Assembly (NCBI GenBank): GCA_013399305.1
Contig: VXAI01000021.1
Location: forward strand, 2,563,464-2,627,463
DNA: 64,000 bases
Source: Rostratula benghalensis
Lineage: Eukaryota > Chordata > Aves > Charadriiformes > Rostratulidae
Reading direction: 5' to 3'
A program made the translations under genes and the position numbers. Shown here piece after piece: positions 48,347 to 62,400 of the stretch. The notes under the pieces are model-generated. The model did no database searches, was not told where the DNA came from, and saw nothing but the letters and a program-made list of their open reading frames with translations. Numbering within the stretch: the stretch's first letter is position 1; each line of letters starts with the position of its first letter.

Positions 48347-51300
48347 AATTACTTATGTATATTTCTTTTTTTTAATGCTTGTGTGTGATACCAGTAAAGC
48401 ATCTGTTTTATGGAGACTCTCCTTTCTTCTTTTTAACCACTATAGCTGACAGTCAAACAGTTTTAAACTGGAGCCCCTGACTTTTTTTTTTAATGTGTGG
48501 TAGCTGTATATTATTTGGTAGGATGCTGGGTTTGGGGAAAACAGGTTAAAATATTAGAAATTAGCTAAAGCAAAAAACACAAATTGGTAAAAATCACCAA
48601 ACGCCTCCTCCCCCTTACAATTCTGTAGCTTGGTATTCTGAAGCAATGGGAGTTCATCCTTCAGAGCCTTCCTGTTACGATTCTGGCTGTCATAATAAAT
48701 ACTGTCATTGTTGTGCATTATAAAGCAAGCAACAAAGAATGTCAGTGGAAGACGCATGGATTTTACAGCAGAAGTAGAAATAGCTGCCAGAGGGGAGATC
48801 ATATGAGTTATTCCAAAGTATGCTGTTGAATTCCACATGTAGAATGTTAAGCTCGTGTTAAGCTCAGTAATTTTTGCTCGATAGAAATGTAACCTCTAGA
48901 AGTTATGTACCTGATGGTAGGCTGGGTTTTCCTTCGTTTTTATTTTTTAAAGATGCTGGGTTGCAGGTCAGTGATTGAACTAGAGTGCCACTGGAACCAC
49001 TGTAGTCACCTGGTTTGCAGTTGCACTGGGATGCGTGGGCCACTGTTCTTTTGATTTGGGTCCAAGCAGATTTGACAGCTTTGCTAGGATACTTTGAGAG
49101 AGCGGAGGATTCACTTCTACTGTTGATAGTTTGTTCCAATGCTGAGACTCCAGCTCAAGACAAAAAAGAAAAATGGCAAAGTGAACAAGAGAGACAAAGT
49201 AAAGCTGAGATCATGAAAGGAATCTAACAGGAAAAAAAGGCATGGAGCCTTTGTGGCACTTTAACACAGGGCTTTTTAGGAGCACTTACAAGGCCTAAGG
49301 TCTATTAAGTACTAAAATTGCTGAGGTTAGAATGAGCAGAATATAACTTTGGACCCTGAAAACTGTGAAGCTTGAGAGAGAATAAGTAGATCATGAAACA
49401 GGTTCTCAGTGCATGCACTGTTTGTGTGTGTGTGTTCAGTTGTCATCACTTTCTGGGTTTATGCTGAGGATATGGTTGTCGTACAATATATATCTCACAA
49501 TCTGACTGATAGTGGAATCTTTGGTTACATTAAAAGAAAAAAGTCTCTAGATGCATCTGCTTTCAGTAGGCAGATTTTAAAACTTCAGAGCCTATCTTGT
49601 TGATCTTGCATTTGATTAATAAGCGTAGAGCATGGAAAGGGGAGAGAAAGAAGTGCATGAGCTTGGGGACCAAAACTCAGAAATTAAAGCTTTTGCAGAA
49701 ATTATGGGATCCGTAAGAGATTTGGTGTTCGATAACAGGCTTAAACATGTCTTCAAAGCTGCTTCCTTGTTCCATCACACATCCATCTCTCCTTGCTATT
49801 TCAAGTTCCATAATGATTTTAAAGCAAAGTTTGTGCAAGCCACTGAACTAAGGGGTGATGGGAACTGTGTAGGATGTTTCTCGGGAAGTCTGTTCCTGGC
49901 TGGCAGCCTGCTGGGGACAGGGAATGCAGTAGCCCTTCAACATTTGGGGTGAAATTTCTGGAAAATTCACACCCTGTGGATATTCTGAAAATTGAAAGAT
50001 GTTTAGGAGAGCACTATGTAAAGTAAATGTAAAGTAAAAATGAGCATTTGCTTGACATATGGATACATGTTAGATTTTACAAGTGTAGAATCAGCATTTA
50101 AGTCAGTTTAAGGTGTCGAGTTCATATTCTGAATTGATTTGTGTGTTTTCCATGCAGACACATACATAAGTACATATTTAAGCTGTGCAAAATACTTGTG
50201 TATATAAAGTGTTCTTGACGTTTGTGGCATTTACCATTTATTTTCTGTGAATGCATCAATGCAGAGAGTTGATTTTTGTTAAGTAATTTATATGAAAGGA
50301 AGCTTTTCTTTTGGAAAAAGTTACTTTCCAGGCATGAATCATCCTGTTAATGCAAAAAGTTTGAGGGAGACCCAGTAAAACTAATGAACTGGCACACAAA
50401 CATATTTATTTGTTCCCAGGCACTACTGTTTGGGCAGCCCCATGATAGCTTTTTCTCCCTGTTCTCTTCCTTTTGCTTACTAAAAGGAGTCTTTTTAGGT
50501 AAAACCTGTCCTTTTGAGTGCTTTGAAGGCAGATATCCATATTCCTGACATGGTCTTAAACTGTTTCTTTCAGTAATCCAGAATTCTGCTCTGATGAGAT
50601 TGGTTTCTGCTGTTGCAAATTTGGTCATCAGTCTGCTTTGCTTACAGAAACAATTGTTTTGAGTCCTCTTTTCTCTTTGCTGATGGGAACCTTGATTCCC
50701 CCACCATGAGTTGAGAAAATTCCATGGTATCCATGTTTTATAGGTGCCTAGGAAAAATGGACAAGAGTGAAAAGCATTAGTGACTTATGGAAGCTCTGTT
50801 TTCCTATTTCTGGGATTGCATTTCCTGCTTTTTGTTTAAGCGTGGCCCAGTCTGTATCTCTGTAGCCCCACCTTTGAAAATTTTGTGGGACCCGTTGTAC
50901 ACAGATTCAACTAATTCTTGGGAAGGAGCCCTCAGCAGAAGAGGAAAACTCTTGCAAAGGTTAACTTTGGAAATGTGCAGTTCTGGAGCTGGTGTACAAC
51001 ACCCTTCTTTCTTCAATATTTATCGAGATTTAACCTTCTCGCCTTTAGCAAAGTACAGTAAGATCCTTTGTCTCCTCTGTGATCTTGTGCTATTGGTCTC
51101 CCTGGATTAAACATCTTCCTTTTTAATTGAGGGACCTTGTAGACTATGCTGTGCTTTACTTTGGCAGTTGAGACTCAGGTTGAGGAGGTATCCAGGCCTG
51201 GAGAAAACGTTAGTAATATCTTTGTACCACGGAGGTTGAATGTGGTTGTATTTTCATATGAGTAGATCTCCTTGCTTCACTTGTTTTGTACCTTATTTTG

Positions 51301-51949
51301 TTCATGGGATCAGGGAGATGGTCACTCTGGTAGACCAAGTCAAGAATTAACTGAAGCAGAATATAGCGGAGATAAAAACCCAGGAAACAAATGGAACCTG
51401 AGATAGTGACCAGGAGAACCCTTTATCTCAGCGACTTATCAAGTTTATCATGCTGTTTTCTGTTCCTAGGTTTTTGATGGGATTTCTTTCCTCAAGCAGC
51501 AAGAAACTGAAATTTACAGTCAGTCTAATTATGGAAGGTTTCTGCAGATGAAACTTAAGCAGCCAAATTCTAAACAACTTGTCTTTGGGGAGAATGGAGG
51601 GGTGGGATCTTGCCAGGGCCACTATAGAAGATTTTCCTTTTAACTGCCAAATTGCCACTGAATCTCAGGGAATATTTTCTTCTATAAGGCAGATCTCAGT
51701 AAATGGTGCATCTTCTGTGTGCTTTTTTGAGGCACAGCAGATTTTGTCTCCAGCAGCTCTGGCTCACCAGCACAACAGGAGCTTTCTGTTACATCCTACT
51801 CCGTGTGTCAGCCCCTCTTGTTTAGTTCTGTCTTACAACACAAACACACTTCTTATATATGTATTTTTTAACAAGAACTGAATAAAACCTTTTGGGCTGG
51901 CTCTGGCTTACACAGTCTCTTGTGTTTTCTTGCTTGATGCCTCATCCCT

Positions 51950-52078
51950 ACAAGTGTTTAAGGCCAGGCTGGATGGGACTTGGCAGCCTGGTCTAGTGGG
52001 AGGTGTCCCTGCCCATGGCAGGAGGGATGGAACTTGATGATCTTTAAAGGTCCCTTCCAACTCTAAACATTCTATGAT
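51950..52078 (+). mobile_element. CR1 3' end fragment, sense
   Basis: AAGGCCAGGCTGGATGGGAC, then GGTGTCCCTGCCCATGGCAG and GGTCCCTTCCAACTC, with an ATTCTATGATTATA tail. About 130 bases of CR1 3' terminus. Confidence 0.9.
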
Positions 52079-52900
52079 TATAAGTTAATGAATTTTTAGT
52101 TCACTGAACATTAAAACATCCTGGATTTTATTTTCAAAATTGTATGGATTTGAGTTCTAGATAGCTATAAATAGCTAGAAGGAATTGGCATTTTCTTTCT
52201 CTTCATGAGCTGGCATTGTTCCTTGACTTTATTTTTAAACTTACAAAGTCAGAGTGTATGTGTTTGTACGTATATGGTTTTATATAACGTGATTCTACAC
52301 TCCTATTTCTGCTGCTCCATGCTGGGAACTACTTCTACGTGACTTTGTTAAAAGTTCTGAAGTAATTTTTTCTATGATTTTGTTGCTGTGTAGTAGACTA
52401 GGTTTGATGTGAACTGAAGGTACATTCTGAAAGGTTAGTATCAAGTGTTCAGAGTTTTTCATAGGCAAAGTTTTTTCATGGAACCTTGCTAAAAATATAT
52501 TTTGAGTAATCTGTATTTCTTTGGTCACTGTCCTGCTTTTGCCCCTCTTTGTTCTTAGTAACTTTCGGTTGGTGCATTAAATAGTTGTGGAGATGTGGAG
52601 TTGTGTATGTGGAGAGACAAGTGTCAAGAAGATGCTAAACAGTCACTAATTTTGATCGAAGCTATTCATTATAAAATAGGAATATCAGTGATTGGCATTA
52701 AGGGCAAAGAAACTTATCACAATATTAATTTTAAATTCCCCTTGCAGGCTACACTGTAAATATATTGGGAAACGGAGATTCAGATGGTATTTGGAGAGTA
52801 GGATTTAAATGGATTTTTGTTAAATTTAATTCACAACAAATGCGGAGTGTTTTTAGCAAGAATTGTAAGATAGGAGGTAAACATCTATGACAAATTCTGC

Positions 52901-53250
52901 AGCCTTCAGTCTGGAGAAGAAAAGTCTCTGGGGAGACCTTTAGCAGCCTTCCAGTATCTGAAGGGGGGCCTACAGGAGAGATGGGGAAGGACTCTTTATC
53001 AGGGAGCATAGCAATAGGATCGGGGGTAATGGTTTTGAACTGAAAGAGGAGAGATTTAGATTAGATACTAGGAGGAAGTTTTTTGCTCTGAGGGTGGTGA
53101 GACACTGGAACAGGTTTCCTAGAGAAGTTGTGGCTGCCCTATCCCTGGGACTGTGCTGTAGGATGGGGCTTTTTGAGCAATCTGGTCTAGTGGGAGGTGT
53201 CCCTGCCCATGGCAGGGCGTTTGGAACTAGTTGATCTTCAAGGTGGCATC
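52901..53250 (+). mobile_element. CR1 3' part, sense, decayed
   Basis: Remains of the CR1 ORF2 C-terminus and 3' region: CTGGAGAAGAAAAGTCTCTG, GACACTGGAACAGGTTTCC and GGTGTCCCTGCCCATGGCAG. The usual TTCTATGAT end is lost. More diverged than the copy at 47,645. Confidence 0.88.
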
Positions 53251-56200
53251 CTGTAGAATGTATCTCCCAAAGTAGAAGGGGAGAATACAGTGCATAAGGC
53301 TAGTCTATCCAGATTTCCTGTCCATGATTTCCTTTCATGCTTGCTTAGTCCTGTCCAGATGTGTTTTTGTAAGTACTCCGTGATTAGAGGAGTTTGGAGA
53401 ATGACTCAGTCATCATTCAGCATTGCACTCTGGGACTTTTGTAATGTAGGACACGTGTGGGAAGAGTGACTATATTACGTTAAATATCTTTCTCATCTTT
53501 CTCTCTCTTTTTTTTTTTTCTTTGCTTGTTTTGTTTTGTTTTAATGTGATGCCGTATCTCCTCCATGGCTGTAGGAAATAGTGATTGTTGTGGAACTGAG
53601 TAATGTGAGTGTCTGTCCTAACTCAAAGGAACTTTGATCTTTAAAAAGCTTTCAGAAAAACGAACCTTTAAAATGCGGATGTCGTATAGATTTTGTTCAG
53701 GTCATCAGTGTGTGAGATAAGGATTCATGACTCTCTTCCCCCCACCCCCCTCCTGTTTTTGTTTGTTTTCTTTGGGTTTTGTGGTTGAATCGCTGCAGTT
53801 TATGGCTAGCCATATATTTAGCAAATGCAATAAACAAGGTCAAATACATTAGCAAATATGTGGAAGATTATAGGGAAGAAAGATCTAATGGGACCTCGCT
53901 GCCAACAGACAGCTGGTACAAAGCAGTGAAGGATACCAAGAAGAGCAGGCTGAGAACTGTAGGTTAAGTTCAGTTTAGGAAATAATGCATTTGAACACAG
54001 GCTTAGCCAATCACACAAATGTAATTACTTATGTGACAGTGGCTTTAGTTGTCTATGCTGTTCCATTCCTACTGGAAAACCAAATAATATATTCCTGGCT
54101 ATGATGTGTGGGTTATGTTTGGGTTCTGTTTCTGCTGAGAGGCTTTCACCTGGATTCTCAATAGTTGCAGCTTCCTTCTGTATCATGAAATGGTACCTTT
54201 TTATGGTGCTTGTATGTAGGAAACCTAAAAATGTGGCATTTGTTCTGTTTTCAATATATTATAGCACTAGAGCCAACTTGCAAAAGGAGTTGTAGTTTTG
54301 GGGGACTGACAAGTGCAGCTTGTTGGTGATGAGCTATTTCTTGGGGGTTCTACTTTCTCTTATTCTTTTTCCTGTAAAGCAAATTGAAGTGTTGCAATTG
54401 CAACAATTATAATTCTCTTGGAAACACCTCCCCTTTTGCAACTACTGTGTGTTTAGGGTACAAAGCTGATACAAACTTCCTTTGAAGAAGAAGAATTTGA
54501 CCAGAAGTGTCCATGTCTTTCCGATTCTTCTGTGTACTAGTGGCTGGAACTTTGGGCATTCTCTGGGCCACTTGCTCTTTTGTTAAACCATTTATCCTGA
54601 ATCATATTGAAACAGTTTCATTCACATGTACTAACATTTCTGTCAATTCACCTATTTGGAGCCAAAAAGAGGCAAAGGTAAAGGCAAGAGAAAAATTCAC
54701 TGTGCTGTTAACTTCTGTCTTGAGGTGCCTCCAAGCTCCACATGCATAGGTAGTACTAGAGAAGAATCCAAATGTGGACTCAGTAACTCGCAAAACCACT
54801 GTTACTTGGTTTGTGTTCCCACAGACTGGGCCAAAGACTGTAGATCCTGGCTTTTAATTCAACTCCTAGACTCCCATGTGTTGTGGGTCCCAACAGCCAT
54901 CTGCAGTGATGATTCTTTATCAGACTCTGTTATTCAGCAACAAGACTGGAAGGCTGGGTTGGGGGTTTCTCCCTACACCCCTGTCTAGCTCAGAAATCTG
55001 GGGGGGAATGGGTGGCAAAAAAATGACCATTTCATTTTGAGTGTCAGATTCTATTATCACACCACGTAACATCGTTGTACGTAGTGGAGTGATGATGGCA
55101 TTGATTGAAATTTTGGCAGCCGAAAGCCCTTAGTAATATAAAGAATTGGTGTGAAACAGACAAATGGTGAGAATTTGCTGTTCAGAAATTGGGTGGTTTT
55201 GCGAAGTGGATATAACATGGTCTCAGACAAACAGTTTGAATACTTAGTAAGATAGAAGCCTTTTGCGCTCACTTTGCGTGGAATACAAAGCTGGAAGCTG
55301 AAACCAGGCATTACATCAGAGCTGAACTAATGCGTACAGCAGCTGATTGCCAACCACAATGTATATTTACTCTGCTTTCTTAGTTACATTGATTTTTGGA
55401 AACTTATACCAGAGAAATGGCTGTTGCATTTTCACGTAACTTCATTTAAATATAAGCATTTAGTAAGCTCAACTTTTGAAAGAAGATGCCTATGTGTACA
55501 CTATCTGTACATGCCTTGATCCAGACATATTATTTAACCTTAGCAGCATTTAGAGACCGTTAAATACTTGTTTTCATAACCTTTGAATGACATTTCCTGT
55601 TTAGTAATTAATTATTCAAGCTTAATGCTCATTAATGAATCTTACTATTTGAACACAGATAATGTGCTTTTTAAGAGCTTAGTGGCACTTGAGTGCTTCT
55701 GAAAAAATGATACCTTTTGGGACTTTTTAAAAACAAAAACCAGAAGTCAAACAGGAACTGCTGCCACCACACCCTACCACCACCCCAAAGGCTCTCTCTG
55801 ACTTGCTCTTTTCAAGAGGTACTTCTCAAATAGTGCATTTGAGGTAGATACTGTAGGATACAGGAGATATATCAACAACGGTGAATTTGAGTGCTGGATT
55901 TGTAGTCTTACAGAAGAGCTTTCTCCCCTTCTTTGATATTTGGAAAGTACAATGAGATCTGCCAGGACAGTGTATCCATGTGCTCTCTTTGGTAGCTAGA
56001 CTGGTGGCTTTAAGTTATTCCAGTTGTGAGAAGGCATAAAGCAATCGAAGACAAGTCTGTGATGACAAATTTCGGTTTATCAAGCCGAATGTATTTATTA
56101 CATTGTTCATGTTTGAGTGCTAGGCATGACTGTTCTGTACTTCATGTCCTAACATGAAGTACTATCTCTGTCTTAACAAAATATGTGCAGTGGGGTATTT

Positions 56201-56793
56201 TCTAGTACCTGGGGGTTTAATTTTTTGTGTATTAGTAAGCTTGATTTTTGAATGCTCTGAAAATACCACTACTGGTATATGTGTCTTAGTGCTTAAGTCT
56301 AATATATACACAAGTGTGATTAGCAATTGATATCCTTTAATGTTTGTTGTGTTCCTTAAGCAAAATTGGTTTTACTTCTACTTTTTTCTCTGTGCTACTC
56401 TGTGGCTTGATGTCCTTAAATAAAAAGATTAATGATTTTTTTAAATATAGCCCATGAAGAATATTGCTTTGCTTATAAATATTGTTGAAATCTAAACCTT
56501 ATCATTAATTCCTCATATATGGTAGGAATATATACTGGGTTTGTTTTGAGTTATGTTGTTGTTGATCTCCACATCAATTTTAATTTTGATGATATATTTT
56601 GGATACTCTTTATTTTATAATCTTATGCATGGAAGCACAGACTGTTAGGGCACTAACATGTAGCAAGATGAACTTGCTCCCTTGAGGAAGTTTTTTAGGT
56701 TGCTTTTTTAAAGTTGCTTTTTGTATAAAAGGATAAGAAATTATTTCAAGCCCAGTTTGTGGCATGGTATTTGAGACTCTGGTGCAACTCCCT

Positions 56794-56855
56794 CTGTTTT
56801 TCGTAGCTCCTATTTGAGCAAAGGCTGTTTTTCGTAGCTCCTATTTGAGCAAAGG
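56794..56855. repeat. 31-bp tandem duplication, two copies
   Basis: Two identical adjacent 31-base units (56,794-56,824 and 56,825-56,855), each beginning CTGTTTTTCGTAGC. Within SERGEF intron 8. Confidence 0.92.
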
Positions 56856-58921
56856 CTGTCTCTCAGTGTAGATCCATACTTTTCATGTGGATGCCAAGCA
56901 GCTGAGATGGATAAAGGCAGTTCCTTGTCATCTGCAGATCTCTATCCCCCTTAGGACGGGCATCAGGTTTTGGGGATGCTCCTGCTGGGTTTAAGAGCTT
57001 GTTTGGTTCAGGTTTGCTTTCTTCTCTTTCCAGTATTGTGAAGAACACAGTATGTAATAAGAATAAAGTAATCACAATAGTTATGAGTTTTCTTTTTTGA
57101 GACAAAGACTTGGGCAATAAGAAGATATAAAGATCTGATTGATGCAGAATAGAAACTGTAGGAGGGGGTGGAGTTTCCTTAAACTCACTCTCACTTGTAC
57201 TGAGGGTCATTTAAGTAAAAGAAAAATTAAATGAAACATTGCGATGACAAAGATCTATTCAGGGACAGTGCTTTATGTCAGATTTGCTAAGATCTTTTTC
57301 TCATGAATATAAGGAATCATATTTTTCTAGAATTTCTAAAAACTTTCTTTTACAAAGTTGCCCACAATATATATACAGAATGTGTCTTCCGACTTGTCCT
57401 TTCCACCCAAAATAGTAAGCAAACTGAAAATCAGTTTAGCATTTCTCATCTTGAGTTTTGGACCTTATAACAGCTGCTGGTTGTTTTGTAGGAATTTGCT
57501 GGTACACAAATGTTTTCTTCCCGGCTTCTGCCTGCTAGTGACACGTCCAATCGGAGTCCAAGCAGTCCATTTTAAAGAAAATGGAAAATGAAAATGCCAG
57601 AAGAGAGCAGGTCAGGCTGTGGGGAAATTGAAAGGGTGACAGTGCAGATTACTAGAAGTTTATCTGGTTTGAAGAATCATCCTGACAGGTCACACAGTAC
57701 AAAGAAGGGAGATAAATCCTTTTGTGCTTGTCTCTTCTTGCTCGCTTGCTTTGCTAGAAATTAAAAAAAAGACAAATCACTGAACAAACCCAGAACACCA
57801 TGGGCATGCACACAAGCAAAAGCTGGTAGTTGAAATGCAACAAACTGCTGATGTGTCTGATTTAAAAATCTGGGGTATTCTCTAATCCAACTAGAGCTGT
57901 GTTGGAGCAGCATTCATCAAAATCAGGTGACCCCATGCCCTTGGGATTCAAGTCCCTGCAGTGAACTGGTTCTCTGTAGCCACAAACTTGACATGTAAAA
58001 ATGTTTCCCAAGTCTCTGATTTTTTTAATCTTTTCACTTCAGAGCAGAGCAATGACTCTTCCCCACCTGGCCATCTGCTTTAGAGCAGGAAAAAAAGTCA
58101 TGATCTTTTTACAGGGTATCCTATCTCATTGTATTCTGTGAAGCATGAATGGGAGGGTACTACCCCTTTCGATCAACAGGCTTTTTAATGGCAGGGAAAA
58201 GCAAGCCATGAAGAGCAAGTTCTTATTTTCATTGTTGTTCCCTTTATAATCCTAAGGAGAAAAGTTCTCCTCTTATTTCTCCCCTCTCACTTTCAAACCT
58301 ATCCCTCTCCCCCCCCGTTATTAACAGGCAGCTCAGCACATCAATATTTAAAATGTTACAACCCTGTTCATGTATGTACTTGGGTAGTCCTTAAACATAA
58401 GTGTGCTGGCACTGCAGGCATATACAGATGCTATAGCAATACAGAGGAGGTTGTGGGCAGTTGCTGCTTCATTTGTTAAAATTGGAAGTAAATCTTACTG
58501 ATGTAATTCCCTCTTTTCAGGGAATTTCAGATTTCTTTATAGGAAGGACTTGCATTGCATTCATTGTATTTATGTAGGTAGTAACATTTCAGAAATGTTT
58601 CTAAATGTTTAGGCTTCCAGATCTAAACTTGTTTAGAAACCTCATGCACTGTGTCCTGTAGCTTTGAAATGCTGAAAACATCTCACAGGCAGTCTCTTAA
58701 TATGCGAGTTCTCATGAATTAGAAGTCTGAGCTGGAACAAGAAGGCAAGAGTTAAAAGGAACTCTGCTAGCTGGGTAGCACCGTATTGTAGATGATGGAA
58801 TTTTTTTCAGGGCATAAATAGTATTCAGATACTTTTACCATTATGCAGCTATTTACACCTTTGTCCCCTCTTTCACTACAGTCTCCTTGATGTTAAGCAT
58901 TGTGCCCATGCATAGGTAGAT

Positions 58922-59062
58922 GACCCCATCCCTGGAAATGTTCAAGGCCAGTTTGGACAGGGCTCTGAGCAAGCCCATCTGGTTGAAGATGTCCCTGCCC
59001 ATGGCAGGAGGATGGGACTAGATGACTTTTAAAGGTCCCTTCCAACCCAAAATTTCTATGAT
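58922..59062 (+). mobile_element. CR1 3' end fragment, sense
   Basis: CCCCATCCCTGGAAATGTTC, TGTCCCTGCCCATGGCAGG and TTTTAAAGGTCCCTTCCAAC with a TTTCTATGATAG tail: the last 140 bases of a CR1 element, followed by a T-rich stretch. Confidence 0.9.
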
Positions 59063-59402
59063 AGTTTGAGGGGAATGTTGTGATATTTTTTTTTTTTTAA
59101 TTTTTTTACTCCTCTCCATGTTCTTAAACTCAGTCTGTCTTGGGGGTAGAGAAAAATGGGGATATTCCAGAGGGATTATATCACCTTACTGCTCATTATT
59201 CATTCCTTGACTTCAAAGGGCATGAATTTTCCCTTCCCATCCTCTTTTAGACTGTCAGTGAGAATGCTGCAGTTAGAGGTGTTCATTGTTTGAGGTGAAC
59301 AGCCCACTCAATCGATTGTAGTTGCTGTTCTAATGGTTCTGACTCTGAACAACCAACGCGATCTCCCGGGAGGCTCTGGTGATGCCATCATTGGTTTGTG
59401 AT

Positions 59403-59476
59403 ACTGTTCTTTCTTTGTATTTTATTTCTTAAAACCAGCACTGTTCTTTCTTTGTATTTTATTTCTTAAAACCGGC
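59403..59476. repeat. 37-bp tandem duplication, two copies
   Basis: Two adjacent 37-base units (59,403-59,439 and 59,440-59,476) differing by one A-to-G change at 59,474; each begins ACTGTTCTTTC. Confidence 0.92.
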
Positions 59477-62400
59477 ACACAGTAAGAATTGAATTCCAGT
59501 GGATGTAGAACTCAGTTGCTTCAGGAGCTGCTGAGAAAGTTAAAGCCACTTGGCAAGTCCCAGGATTGGTCATCTAATGCTTTATTTTTGCAATGTTTCC
59601 TATTCCTTTGTAGGTATTGTGACACTTACTCTTCAGAATCATGCATGTCTGAGGCTTGTTATCTAGTGAAATCTCTCTGCAAATGGTCTCTGAATATTTG
59701 TTGGGAATGTACCTTGTGGACAACAGCAAAAAAGCCCAGTTCCTCAGAATGCCACTGCAGAGCATTTTGTGTGATACTTGTGTAACTGTTTTTCCACAGC
59801 ATGCTCTCCAGTCTTTTGACAAGGCAAATATTAGCACTGGAAACTTAATTGCTTTTACCTTGTTTGTCTCTTGTAGACAGATGCCTGTTCCTTCTTAGAT
59901 AGGCTCAGGTGGCAATGGGATATGAAGAGTAGCAGGATCACTCATGTTCTCCAAGGTAGGCAGATTCACAACTGTTTGCAAGGTTGGAACTATAAGTAAT
60001 GTTTTTCACAAAGTGATCTAGAAAACATAGATATGTTGTAATTTGTAATCTCTGAATAAGATTTTCTGTAGCGCTGTGTTGTGTTAGGTCTAATGAGATA
60101 AGACCCGGACCTTGCCTCAAAAGGGATAAATGCCTGAGCAGACCATTTACAGACAAAGAGGAAAGAAATAAGACACAAGAAAATAATTGTAAACAAATAA
60201 AAGCATGTGCCCTTTTATTATAATAGTTCAAGGGTGTTACTTTTTCAAACTGGTGTCCAGAAAGATTTGGGTAAGTGCTTAGAAGTGTTCGCAACGTTAG
60301 AGGAAGAGATGCTGAACCACAGAAGAAAGGAAATTCCAGGTTAAGGAGGCCTATATGGAAAAAAAGCCTGTAACAGTGCAGAAGGGCACAGAGATATAAA
60401 TATAGAATGTCAGTGGAAGTGTGTGACTCATACTGCTGTAGTAGCAGAGTGCGGAGTTTATTTGCAGAAGTATAGAGCGAAAGCCCTGTGGTATACTATG
60501 ATGTGGTTGCAGATAGTTTTCCATAGCTGGTTAATGTTTTATGCATCCTGCTTTTTCAGAGGCATCACTAAATTGTGCTTTGATTATTTTTTTTTTCTTC
60601 CTTTCTTTTTTTCTTCTTTTTGTTAGGACTTTGGTTTTAGATGAAGAGTTAAGTCCTCTATTGAACCTTGAATGCAGGCAGCACTTCTGTGTGCTGGGTA
60701 GAGATGAGTTAGATTTGTTTTTAATCGTGTAACTAAATTTAGCCAGCAATCTGCATTTTTAAGGCATAGCTATTAAAAGCCTAAAAGTGAGATATGTATC
60801 GTAGTTTGAATTTTAAATGAGCCAGAGGCACAGCTGGTGAGGCAGTCATGACTCTAATCATGAGCAGAGAGAAAAGAGAAGTGAATTTTCCTGTCCTGTT
60901 GCATGAATGCAAAATGTGATAGGTGCTTCAACGTTTCCCCTGCCCCGACCCCTTCCTCAGTTTTGTTGTGACACCCTCCCCTAGCCCCCTGCCTCATTTT
61001 CTTTTTTGAGCCATGCTCTATATACGTTTCATACCAGCAGTATGAACACCACTTTACAAACATTTAACTTATTGCCTTGTAATTGTTTTTCCAGTTTATT
61101 CAGAGTTTTGTATGGTACTTCACATTTTCAGTCTTACCTCTAAAAGCAAAACAGCCTTTATCCTGTCTAACACCCAAGCCCAGAGGCAGAACTTCCAAGG
61201 TGTCTGGACAGTCTTGGAATTTGCCATACTCGAAAGTTATTTTTGTCCAGTCTTTCAAAGCAGTGAAGCATGCTCTTAAGTATGTGAATAATCCCATTAA
61301 CTGAATGTTGCCCATCTTGAGACACAACTTGGTGCAACTATGGAAGCAATAAAGAAAAAGCTTGCCCGTTTTTTAATGAGCAAAAGTCAAAGCTGTTTAG
61401 ATGTTTAATGGTGTCCACAGTCCTGATAAAAGATGGGTATGTTGGTAAAGTGCATGATAAGCTTAGTATGCCACATGAAACTGCAAGTTACCTCTAGTTT
61501 ATCATACAGAATATTAAATTGACTTAATACAGCACTGCCTCTAGCAATATTTACTGTTGCTAAGCTGCCATTCTCAAGGCTATTTTTCAGCCAGATTGAT
61601 TCTTTGGCTTGGATTACCTTCCCTGTCACAAGTAGTTCAAGCACAATGAAGGCTGGTGGCCTAGATGTGAGAACAACTATTTGGCTCTAAAATTTCTCAA
61701 GCTCGCTTGGTGTAGACCGTTGCATAAAAAATTCTCAGTCTTGTGCTAAAAGGCATCAACAGTCCCAGTGTCTTCTCTTGAATTCTCCCACATCCTTATA
61801 TCTTTTCTTGCCTAGCCAAGCATTTGCCATTACATCGCATTATCATACAAGTCATTGGCTGATTAATGTTTTGATATTTACAGGATGCTCTGAAAGGAGA
61901 CTGTTCCCTTATGCTGTATCTGTTTACGCTTATGCCATGCAACAGAGTTCCTCAAGTTCCTACTGGTTGGATGAATTTTCTTTCATGAGGCATAATTTTT
62001 GTCTAGGTTGATTTCTTAAATTTCCTCTTTTTTTGAGCAATAAGAATGGGTCACAGTGAGAAGCCACTTATTTGCTGGATCACAAGTGAGCCACTGATTC
62101 TAGGGGTGTGAAATTCCTTAGGTGACTTGTTGGTTTGTCTTGCCCACATGCTTGTGGTTAAATTGGTCACCAGATTTGGGAACATCAGGTGTAGCTAAGA
62201 ATGGCAGAAATTTTTAGCCAACTTGAAGAGTATAGGAGTTCTGAGATAAATACTGCAGCAGGACTGGTGATGCCATTAGGGTTCTCTTCCCGTGGCACTT
62301 GTGGCCTTTTGTTGCAGATTTACACCTATTTATAGGGTGCTTGGAAACCCTTGTGAATGGCAGCATATTGAGTAGATGCTCTGAGGACTATTCTGAAATA

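Noticed and set aside
48554..48838. 94-codon minus-strand frame next to the CR1 copy
   Set aside because: No family resemblance and nothing around it to suggest an exon; probably chance.
61405..61680. Minus-strand open frame of about 95 codons with plausible composition
   Set aside because: No recognisable motif, it starts at a non-ATG codon, no splice context was evident, and a frame of this length is expected by chance in 128 kb of both strands.
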